NCBI RefSeq assembly: GCF_000974425.1
Contig: NZ_CP010429.1
Coordinates: 2,666,001-2,730,000, forward strand
Origin: Spirosoma radiotolerans
Lineage (GTDB): Bacteria; Bacteroidota; Bacteroidia; Cytophagales; Spirosomataceae
Reading direction: 5' to 3'
DNA length: 64,000 nt
Part shown: in pieces, positions 8,418 through 15,397 of the stretch
How the letters are laid out: every line of letters starts with the position of its first letter
How positions within the stretch are numbered: position 1 is the first letter of the stretch
Made by a program: the position numbers and the translations under genes
The notes under the pieces: generated by a model
Database searches by the model: none
What the model was told of the DNA's origin: nothing
Seen by the model: only the letters and a program-made list of their open reading frames with translations

Positions 8418-9248
8418 ATGTCTTGGGCAGAAAGAATTTCTAAATCTACGAATGCGAGCTCATCTAGTGCAAAGGTGAGCAAGGCACCACCGGTCACGCA
8501 AGAACCCACAGTGGTAATGATGCGTGTTAGAAATAAAGCAACCGGCATTATTTCTAATGTACCTAAAGGTATTGTTCCTTGGGGAAGTGAAGTTGTTCCT
8601 AATGACACCCCTCCCATTATAGTACCAGTAGTCGCTTCAATGCCTGCTGTTGTTGGAGCCGTTAAAAAGGCAGAAGTAAAGAAGCCGGATGTAGCCAGAG
8701 AACAAGTCGTGGCAAGAGAGCCGGAGCCGGTTGTGACGAGGGAATATGTGCAGGGTATTGACTATCCATATGGATTTGATAGCTATCAAGAATTTCTGGA
8801 TAGAACTAGAATTATCGCCGAGCAGGCCAGAGACGGTGTAGTTATCATATCAGGAAGTTCAGTAACCGGTCGCAGTTACAAGACTGGTAGAGATTTTCAT
8901 ACAGATGGACATATCACCGAAAACAGTGATATTGACGCGGGTATAGTTGATAATGACTTGTATTGCAACGAACGTCAAGTAGACGAAAGAGGATTTCCTG
9001 TTAGAAGGACACGCTTGGGTGATGCCGAACTTTTATCTGGAAGCGGTATGCGGGACAAAAACATACAGATGGGAATAAAGGTATGGGCTGGCTTTCCAGA
9101 AGATCGAGAATATATAGTGAGACCACACACGCCCCCACGCGAGAGAAGGAAACCAGTCGTCATTGAAGCTGAAAGGAAAACTATCCAAAAAGAATTATCT
9201 GACAGACGAAATGACGATGCTTGGAAAAGATCAAAAGAAAAAAAATAG
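8418..9248 (+). CDS. Nucleotidyltransferase-like (polymorphic-toxin type) domain protein
   Basis: 276 aa. Residues 1-115 are rich in Ser, Pro, Val and Lys and look disordered. From about residue 120 a folded domain begins, with GVVIISGSSVTGRSYKTGRD and, after a short insert, ENSDIDAGIVDNDLY: a glycine-serine loop followed by an Asp-x-Asp pair, the core of the DNA polymerase-beta-like nucleotidyltransferase fold. The GSSVTGxSxxTG form resembles that at the C-terminal ends of Rhs/LXG-type polymorphic toxins. The C-terminus is highly charged. No signal peptide, no adjacent immunity gene and no delivery domain are visible. Possible roles are a secreted or contractile-injection cargo, or a stand-alone RNA/protein-modifying enzyme; both are inference. 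Confidence 0.55.
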   Translation: MSWAERISKSTNASSSSAKVSKAPPVTQEPTVVMMRVRNKATGIISNVPKGIVPWGSEVVPNDTPPIIVPVVASMPAVVGAVKKAEVKKPDVAREQVVAREPEPVVTREYVQGIDYPYGFDSYQEFLDRTRIIAEQARDGVVIISGSSVTGRSYKTGRDFHTDGHITENSDIDAGIVDNDLYCNERQVDERGFPVRRTRLGDAELLSGSGMRDKNIQMGIKVWAGFPEDREYIVRPHTPPRERRKPVVIEAERKTIQKELSDRRNDDAWKRSKEKK

Positions 9249-9412
9249 ATATTTCACGGGGTGTCCTTTATAAAACTATAAATTGTAGGCAAGGTTAGCC
9301 ATCGCTTAAAAAGCATTTCACTATGTTTAATTTGTAATATATATAACAAAAGTATAGTATAGTGGCTTGTGCATATTTTTGATGCTATGATTGACCACCT
9401 TGACGAAGGGCG

Positions 9413-10438
9413 ATGGTGAAGGTAACAGCCTCTACTAAATACCTGATTCCTTTCTTTTCTTCACTCGTTCAGGGCGGCTTTCCTTCACCAGCCGAAAGCT
9501 ATCTGGATAAGGTCTGTAATCTTAATGATTTGTGCATCACCAGCCCGAGGCCTGGGTCAGACCATTCGGGAATCTATAAACAGTGGCTGCGCTTACCGGT
9601 GGGAGTCGGCATCGGGCCAACTAAAACGCTGGCCAAGGTAGCTAACCGTCTGGCCAAAAATAAACCGGAATTAAATGGAGTGTGTATACTGGATACACCC
9701 GAAGCGATTGACGAGGCTCTTTGAGGCTTTCCCATTGAGGATGTTTGGGGCGTCGGTGGTAAATCAGTGAGCAAACTTAAGAAGCAGGGTATCCGGACGG
9801 CCTATCAGCTTCGTGACGTAAATGACGACTGGATACCTCAGGTGATGATCTTGAATGGACTGCGGCTGGTTCACGAATTGCGCGGGCTACCTTGCAAACT
9901 ATTGGAGGTAAGCCCACCGCTGAGAAAAGCGATCTGCACCGAGCCCGGTTTTGGTAAAGTCATTCATGATTTGGATAATATTACCGATGCCCCGACCGTA
10001 CACCTGTCGAGAATCTGTGAGTAGCTACGCAAACAGGAGTCGCTCTGTAGGGCGGTTACCGTGTGGCTACGGACGAATCCGCATCGGAGAACGCCTGATA
10101 ACTACCTGCCTGCAAAACAGTACAGCAACAGTGTTACGGTGCGGCTCCCTCATCCAACCAGCTTCACACTGGAGATCATCAAATATGCTGAATCGGCACT
10201 GAAAGCGATTTTCAAATTTGGCTATAACTATCAACGGGTGGGCATTATGCTGACGGACTTGGTGCCGGATGAGCGGCTGATTCGACTCTCGGCCGTAGTG
10301 GACAAGGTCAATAAACGATTTGGTCAGGATAAGCTACGAATGGCGTCACAGATGCACAAACCTGAGTGGCCAATGAAGCCATCGTACTTGTCACCCCGGT
10401 ATACCAATCGTTGGGAGGATATATTGGTGGTTGAATAA
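9413..10438 (+). pseudogene. umuD-umuC deletion remnant with two nonsense codons
   Basis: A single reading frame, interrupted by TGA at 9722-9724 and TAG at 10022-10024. The first 40 or so codons match the UmuD start (YLIPFFSSLVQGGFPSPAES then YLDKVCNLNDLCITSP). From about 9570 the sequence is UmuC from the middle of the protein onward (LPVGVGIGPTKTLAKVANRL, VILNGLRLVHELRG-type helix-hairpin region, AVTVWLRTNP, NSVTVRLPHPTSFTLEI, GIMLTDLVPDERL). The UmuD Ser/Lys dyad and the UmuC palm with its catalytic acidic residues are missing, as if one deletion joined the two genes in frame. Parent function: SOS-induced translesion polymerase V. Confidence 0.85.
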
Positions 10439-10662
10439 TCGGGCAAGGCTCTTTTATGACTTTATATGCGACTGCATATCTCGTAAAATAAAGGCTTCTT
10501 TTACCTTAATCGCCCTACTCCTTTTGTTCTTTAGCGGGTGTGGATAGAAATGAAACTAACCATTTGCCATAAAATTTTGCAACCTCAGGCTACCTTACAT
10601 AAATTGGTCATATGCCGATGTATGGATAGTCGGACTATTAGTAAATTAAGAGAAGGTCAGGC

Positions 10663-11799
10663 ATGAATTATACAGTTAAAAGGCCAATAAAGGTTGTTCC
10701 TAAGTCTAAAATCTTTGGTAAGAAGGCATCATTCAGCGCAAAAAATGCACCTAAGGGTTCGGTACCAGACGATGACTCAAGTGTTGAAGAAAGCGAAGAG
10801 GTCATTGTAACAAAGAAGCTGAAAACTGGCCCTGCGGCAAGCTTTGCAGCTAAGAAAAAGAAAGTAGTTAGTGATTCTGATAGCAGTACGGAGAGTAGTT
10901 CTGAGAGTGAATCTGAGAGTGAACGTGAAAAGGTATCAAAGCCTAAACGTCCTAATTTTAAAGGAAAAGTTAAATCCATCGGGATTGATGGGTTTAATCA
11001 TGCAACAGGGCATTCTGTGAGCCATAGTCAAAATCTTACCGATTTTAATGCAGCAGTACCTCACCGCATGGACTGGTCAAGTTTACGTGACAATACCATG
11101 AAGTATGTGAACGGGGAGGAAGAAGAAGAAGATTTTTTACGTTGGACAGATCGTTTTCTTACTGCATCGAAGAAAAAAATTAACCTTTTTAGGACGTCAC
11201 TTGACAAAATCGATGCTAAAATCAAATCTAGAGCCAAAAGAAAAGCTAAAGTTAATCCTAAAGTAAAACCTAAAATCAAGCCTAAGCATAAAGAAAGGAA
11301 AGAGCGTATTGAACGATTGATAAAAGCGTATAAGAAAGACAACGAAGACTTGAAAGAGCACCGTGATGCACTGATCGAAGCGGTAGAAGACAACTCATCG
11401 ACTCTTATGGATCGACAAAACGCAATGGACAAGTTCTTGAATACTCTGAACAGTTTTCATGCTAATGTGCCTGACATTGGGCCGCATAATGGGGTGAACT
11501 TACAGGTGTCAAACCGGCCCCATCTCAACGTGGCCGCAGATGGAAGCATGAGCCCGATGAGTCAGCAATTGGGGAATATGAGTCCTGGAAGACTGAACCC
11601 ATTTCCTTTTTCTCATGATGGTAGAAGTGTGATGACAACTTCAGGAACCTTTGTTGACTACGGTTTTGTAATTAATCAGTATGGAACTTTTGCACCACAA
11701 TTTAAGAATAAAAAGAAGATGAAAAATCTTACAGAAAAAACCTTTGATAAAGACAATGGCTTTGAAGATAAGATGAGTGAGAACGAAGAGGATGATTAA
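10663..11799 (+). CDS. Large charged protein of unknown function
   Basis: 378 aa, not recognised. Residues 1-100 are a disordered mix of basic patches and an acidic Ser/Glu/Asp run (SDSDSSTESSSESESESE). About residues 110-165 look folded, with HATGHSVSHSQNLTDFN and VPHRMDWSSLRDNTMKYVNG then FLRWTDRFLTASKK. Residues 170-230 hold a KVKPKIKPKHKERKERIERL basic coiled region, and 250-330 a conserved-looking segment (NSFHANVPDIGPHNGVNLQV, SPMSQQLGNMSPGRLNP). The tail is acidic. No signal peptide or membrane segment. Composition is much more AT-rich and Lys/Asp/Glu-rich than the housekeeping genes, suggesting acquisition from elsewhere. A cargo or effector protein is possible, but no evidence fixes this. 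Confidence 0.6.
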   Translation: MNYTVKRPIKVVPKSKIFGKKASFSAKNAPKGSVPDDDSSVEESEEVIVTKKLKTGPAASFAAKKKKVVSDSDSSTESSSESESESEREKVSKPKRPNFKGKVKSIGIDGFNHATGHSVSHSQNLTDFNAAVPHRMDWSSLRDNTMKYVNGEEEEEDFLRWTDRFLTASKKKINLFRTSLDKIDAKIKSRAKRKAKVNPKVKPKIKPKHKERKERIERLIKAYKKDNEDLKEHRDALIEAVEDNSSTLMDRQNAMDKFLNTLNSFHANVPDIGPHNGVNLQVSNRPHLNVAADGSMSPMSQQLGNMSPGRLNPFPFSHDGRSVMTTSGTFVDYGFVINQYGTFAPQFKNKKKMKNLTEKTFDKDNGFEDKMSENEEDD

Positions 11800-11805
11800 C
11801 TTGAT

Positions 11806-12603
11806 CTAGATAGTTGCATTGTCAATTCGAGACTCAATCAACCGTTGCGTACTTTCCTGTATACTTGACAGTATATTATATCCCGTCTGCTTCTCCACCT
11901 CATCAACGCTTACTCGATAGCCTACCCATGGCTTTTCGCCTGCTGTATTAGTGTTTGGCATTCAGACTGCAATAACTCGTGTCTGTGCAGTAATCCGGTT
12001 AATATCATCTGAACCCACAGGCAATACTACGATCACTTTCCAGAGCGCAGTGGGCACAGTCAACTTGCCACTGGGCATACTATTAGCCCTACCATTGTCT
12101 TCCTCACCCCCTTTACCGTATGTTCCGGCGATGATGTATAGTTCATTACCCTGAGCTACCAACGTTCGGCAGTAGTCTTCCAGCCTTAGCCACGATTGGC
12201 GGTTAAGTTGCGATGCCTGTGGCACAATATTAGTCAGGATGAACGTCGTCTTGTTCTCATCGGACGTGCTATTCCGATCATCTGATGGGCAGAGGTGGCC
12301 ACGGTCGAAGCCAGTGTTCGTGTAATCCGCATGGCGAGCCTGATCCCAGGTAGAAGGCAAAGTCTGATCTGGAATGAAGTTGCCAGTTTAGCGGGCAGTT
12401 GATCCCTACCAAGCTGTACTGAGATGCCAGCTACACCAATTGGCAATGCCAGTGAATTGATTGTAGGAAAGCGAATAGGTCGGTCGGGTGATCAGGTAAG
12501 CGTTGGGGCTGGACTCTGACGATTTGGCTCTAGCTGGATTTTCCATCGCCATGTTGTCATCGCGAGTTGGCGTTGTGTTGACCGGTACAGTACGCTGGGT
12601 TGC
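11806..12603 (-). pseudogene. DNA/RNA non-specific endonuclease (NUC1/EndoG-like), inactivated
   Basis: One continuous frame from about 12603 to the stop at 11806 reads as an EndoG/NUC1-type nuclease, but it is broken by TAG (12406-12408), TAA (12388-12390) and TGA (11962-11964). The catalytic motif is intact ([11 protein letters not shown]), as are [20 protein letters not shown] and [13 protein letters not shown]. The signal peptide normally found before VNTTPTRDDNMAMENP is absent, because a stop lies upstream. Parent function: secreted Mg-dependent cleavage of DNA and RNA. Three point stop codons without frameshifts indicate recent decay. Confidence 0.85.
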
Positions 12604-12819
12604 TTACACTAGTGGAGCGAAAAAATTATAAGCAGGCCAAAAAGGACCCGAGTAAGATGCAGTATACTTTGTAGCGTACGATAGAAAAAGTGAAGACTAA
12701 AACAACTACTTGCCTTCGAACTCTCATCACTTAAATATTGCAATACTTAGTTATACAGGAATTCGAGTGTTACTGAGTTCCACGCAGATAAAATGATTGT
12801 TTCAACCAGTGATTCAACC

Positions 12820-12858
12820 GAAAAACAAAAAAGCACTTACGGTTATGTGTAAGTGCTT
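12820..12858 (-). terminator. Rho-independent terminator of tRNA-Leu
   Basis: AAGCACTTAC (12831-12840) and GTAAGTGCTT (12849-12858) form a perfect 10-bp stem with an 8-base loop. On the minus strand it is followed by a T-rich tract (12820-12832), 18 bp after the tRNA-Leu 3' end. Confidence 0.85.
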
Positions 12859-12876
12859 GATTTTTAATGTTTTATG

Positions 12877-12958
12877 TGACCATGGGGAGATTCGAACTCC
12901 CAAGCCTTGCAGCACCACCCCCTCAAGATGGCGTGTCTACCAATTTCACCACATGGCC
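12877..12958 (-). tRNA. tRNA-Leu(GAG)
   Basis: 82 nt. Acceptor stem GGCCATG pairs with CATGGTC (one G-T pair). D-loop GGTGAAATTGGTAGAC. Anticodon stem CCATC/GGTGG around loop TTGAGGG gives anticodon GAG. There is a long variable arm and a T-loop GTTCGAATC. CCA is not encoded. Its 3' end faces the accessory stretch at lower coordinates. Confidence 0.95.
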
Positions 12959-12976
12959 ATTTCTTTAATGTGGGTG

Positions 12977-13008
12977 CAAATGTAGCAATCCCATTATATT
13001 ATGCCAAA
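12977..13008 (-). promoter_or_regulatory. Promoter of tRNA-Leu
   Basis: On the minus strand TTTG (13005-13008), 20 bp spacer, then TACATTTG (12977-12984): a textbook Bacteroidota -33/-7 promoter, placed 18 bp before the tRNA 5' end. Confidence 0.78.
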
Positions 13009-13109
13009 TGCAAGCCGAAAAGTTTTGCTTTTTTCGGGCAAGATGGCCCAAAAATGGGCAAAATTTCGTACTTTTATCTTTCTAAATCACGTTTAAAAGT
13101 CCAAGTAGT

Positions 13110-13517
13110 ATGGCACTGGAATTAGTCGGAAAACTCATAAAAGTTCTGCCCGAAGTATCGGGACAGAGCCAAAAAGGCCCCTGGAGTAAGCAGGAATTCG
13201 TCCTTGAAACACTGGATGCATCATACCCTAAAAAAGTATGCTTGACCGCCTGGGGCGATAAGGTAGCGGACCTCAAACAGTTTGCTACGGGCGATACGCT
13301 TAAGGCGACGTTCAGTGCCGAGTCTCGCGAATACAACGACCGCTGGTATACCGAACTACGCGCTTTCCGCATCGAACTCACGGAAGGCGAAGGTGGCTCA
13401 GCGCCAGCGCCCCGGTCGGCACCCGCGCAGCAGGCACGTCCGGCTCAGCAAAGTCAACCCGCAGCCATGTCGTTTAATTCGGCCTTCGAAGAAGAAAGTA
13501 ACGATCTGCCTTTCTGA
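13110..13517 (+). CDS. DUF3127 protein with SSB-like acidic tail
   Basis: 135 aa. Residues 1-90 are the DUF3127 domain, an OB-like single-stranded-DNA-binding-type fold (ELVGKLIKVLPEVSGQSQKG then WSKQEFVLETLDASYPKKVC). A Pro/Ala/Gln linker follows (residues 95-115), and the C-terminus ends EEESNDLPF, which closely resembles the DDDLPF tip of SSB that docks repair and replication proteins. This supports a nucleic-acid-binding role, though DUF3127 function is not established. It lies between two minus-strand tRNA genes. Confidence 0.85.
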   Translation: MALELVGKLIKVLPEVSGQSQKGPWSKQEFVLETLDASYPKKVCLTAWGDKVADLKQFATGDTLKATFSAESREYNDRWYTELRAFRIELTEGEGGSAPAPRSAPAQQARPAQQSQPAAMSFNSAFEEESNDLPF

Positions 13518-13530
13518 TAGGGTCAACATG

Positions 13531-13558
13531 AAAAAAGCCGCTAAAAGCGGCTTTTTTT
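13531..13558. terminator. Bidirectional terminator
   Basis: AAAAAAGCCGCT and AGCGGCTTTTTTT form a strong stem with a two-base AA loop and a U-tract on either strand. It ends the DUF3127 transcript (+) and lies 4 bp past the 3' end of tRNA-Lys (-). Confidence 0.9.
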
Positions 13559-13561
13559 ACG

Positions 13562-13634
13562 TGATCCGGCTGGGATTCGAACCCAGGACCCATACATTAA
13601 AAGTGTATTGCTCTACCAGCTGAGCTACCAAATC
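13562..13634 (-). tRNA. tRNA-Lys(TTT)
   Basis: 73 nt. Acceptor GATTTGG pairs with CCGGATC, including G-T pairs. D-arm GCTCAGCTGGTAGAGC, anticodon stem ATACA/TGTAT around CTTTTAA (anticodon TTT), T-arm CTGGGTTCGAATCCCAG. CCA not encoded. Confidence 0.95.
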
Positions 13635-13681
13635 GGGTGAACAATTTCCCTTATACTGGGTCGTTGTTTTTTATTGTGGTG

Positions 13682-13712
13682 CAAAATTATGGCCTTATTT
13701 CATTCATTCCAA
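13682..13712 (-). promoter_or_regulatory. Probable promoter of tRNA-Lys
   Basis: Minus strand TTG (13710-13712), 20 bp, TAATTTTG (13682-13689). Transcription would start roughly 40 bp before the tRNA. The element overlaps the start codon of the divergent gene at 13689. Confidence 0.6.
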
Positions 13713-14432
13713 GCCATTCCTCTTAAAATAAGCCTATTTTTTTGTTTTTTGTCAGGACTCGTTGAGGCACAGATAGTTTCGTCCGACTCACTCCGGCACG
13801 CCGATTCACTCTTTTTGGCTGGTGACCAAGTGAACGCGGCCCGGATTTACGAAATGGCCCTGGCCGAAGGCCACACGGCCACCGATCCGATGCTATTGAA
13901 GCTGGCCAGTGCTTACGAAAGACAGAATGATGTGCCCCGGCTCCTCTATTATTTAGACGTTTATTTTGAGCGGCACCCCGACGACGTGGTACTGCGTCGA
14001 ATGAATGACATTGCCAGGGCTAACAATCTGAGTGGCTACGAAACAGACGATCTGAATTACTTTTACCTTTTCTACCGGAAATATGGTCTGTACGTGCTGT
14101 TATTTCTTCTAATTCCAGCAGGCTACGTGTTTACGGTGCTGCTGCTCAAATCGTTTCGGAAGCAGCCAATTTTGACGAAGCAGAAATGGGTTGTCTTCAT
14201 TTACTTGCTGCTGTTGCTCGTCTTCACAAACCTGCCCGAAGGTGTACAATCAGGCATTGTCAGTCATGACCGGGTCCTGCTCCGAACCGACCCGTCTGCC
14301 GCGGCCCCCATTGTCGAAGTCATTGGCCGGGGTAATAAAGTAAGCATCCTGGGTACTAAAGATATTTACCTGCGTATTCTCTGGCGCAATAACCTCTACT
14401 TTATCCGACGAGACAACGTTTGGATAATTTAA
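13689..14432 (+). CDS. Signal-peptide membrane protein with C-terminal SH3-like domain
   Basis: 247 aa from the ATG at 13689 (an ATG at 13674 is upstream in frame but would extend before the signal peptide). Order: signal peptide (SLFFCFLSGLVEAQ); a short helical repeat like TPR (DSLFLAGDQVNAARIYEMAL, residues 40-110); two membrane segments near 140-160 (YVLLFLLIPAGYVFTVLLL) and 172-190 (VVFIYLLLLLVF); then an SH3-like domain (GIVSHDRVLLRTDPS then VIGRGNKVSILG). The layout resembles BatE-type proteins of Bacteroidota, but no other Bat gene is near. Function unknown. Confidence 0.7.
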   Translation: MALFHSFQAIPLKISLFFCFLSGLVEAQIVSSDSLRHADSLFLAGDQVNAARIYEMALAEGHTATDPMLLKLASAYERQNDVPRLLYYLDVYFERHPDDVVLRRMNDIARANNLSGYETDDLNYFYLFYRKYGLYVLLFLLIPAGYVFTVLLLKSFRKQPILTKQKWVVFIYLLLLLVFTNLPEGVQSGIVSHDRVLLRTDPSAAAPIVEVIGRGNKVSILGTKDIYLRILWRNNLYFIRRDNVWII

Positions 14433-14441
14433 AGAACGAAA

Positions 14442-14490
14442 GAATGAATGAGCGGTAGCTTTGCCTTTCACTCTTGCGCTCATTCACTCA
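14442..14490. terminator. Convergent-gene hairpin
   Basis: GAATGAATGAGCG (about 14442-14454) pairs with CGCTCATTCACTC (14477-14489) with one mismatch. It lies between two converging genes and overlaps the stop of the minus-strand one. No strong U-tract. Confidence 0.5.
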
Positions 14491-15294
14491 TTTTAATGGC
14501 GAGTCTTTTTCCTTCGCCAGGGTGTTGTATACCAGTTTATCCATCAGGCTGGGTAACCACTTGTTCAGGAATACGGTGACTTTTCCCTGGGTGGTCAGCA
14601 CCAACTCGCGTTTACGACTTTTCACGGCCCGTAAAATATGGTCGGCACACTCCTCGGCAGTCATCATATTGCCCTCATCCCGCATGGTTTCGCCTTTAGC
14701 CTGCCCATGTGCGTCCAGTGCTGAAAAACGAATATTCGAGGCCGTAAAGCCTGGACAGGCGGTTAGCACATGCACACCCGTATGTAACAACTCGGTCCGA
14801 ACCGCTTCCAGAAAACCATTCATGGCAAACTTCGAGGCCGAATAGCCACTTCGTACAGGCAACCCACGGTAACCCGCAATCGACGAAATGCCGACAATAG
14901 ACCCTTTGGCTTCCTGAATAAAGGGGAGAGCGTAACGGGTAGCATACACGGTGCCCATGAAATTGATGTCCATCAATGTCTGAATAACGGCGGGTTCGGT
15001 GTCAATCAGCATGGAACGATGCGACATGCCTGCGTTATTGATCAGGATATCAAGCCTGCCAAAATGGGCTACAGTCTGTTCAATAAGGTTTTTAACGTCG
15101 GTTTCGACGCTGACATCAGCGGTCAGGGCCAAGACATTGATGCCGGCCTGACGTAATTCGTCGCTGGCAGTTTTCAGGGCTTCGGCTTTGCGGGCACAGA
15201 TGACAAGGCTGGCGCCTTCGCGCCCAAAAGCAAAGGCCATGGCGCGTCCGATGCCTGACGAAGCACCGGTAATGAGTACTACTTTATCTTTCAT
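14488..15294 (-). CDS. Short-chain dehydrogenase/reductase
   Basis: 268 aa from the ATG at 15294 (four codons inside the longest frame, directly before KDKVVLITG). Classical SDR: TGASSGIG cofactor loop near residue 9, NNAG near 87, catalytic Ser in GISSIAGY and YSASK near 154-158. The C-terminal extension (LVLTTQGKVTVFLNKWLPSLM) is a membrane-associating helix of the type in DHRS7-like SDRs. NAD(P)-dependent oxidoreduction of an unknown, probably lipid-like substrate. Stands alone between converging and same-strand neighbours. Confidence 0.9.
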   Translation of the reverse strand: MKDKVVLITGASSGIGRAMAFAFGREGASLVICARKAEALKTASDELRQAGINVLALTADVSVETDVKNLIEQTVAHFGRLDILINNAGMSHRSMLIDTEPAVIQTLMDINFMGTVYATRYALPFIQEAKGSIVGISSIAGYRGLPVRSGYSASKFAMNGFLEAVRTELLHTGVHVLTACPGFTASNIRFSALDAHGQAKGETMRDEGNMMTAEECADHILRAVKSRKRELVLTTQGKVTVFLNKWLPSLMDKLVYNTLAKEKDSPLK

Positions 15295-15397
15295 AATTGC
15301 AGCCACGAAGATAGAGAATTAGACAATACCTGGCTGCTGACTGCGTAGCTGGATCGCGGAATAAGGCGTCTATAAACGTCACGCTTTATAGCCCTGG

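Noticed and set aside
12877-12958. Attachment site (att) at the tRNA-Leu 3' end
   Set aside because: I looked for a second copy of the tRNA end between 2 and 12 kb and saw none; there is also no integrase in the window.
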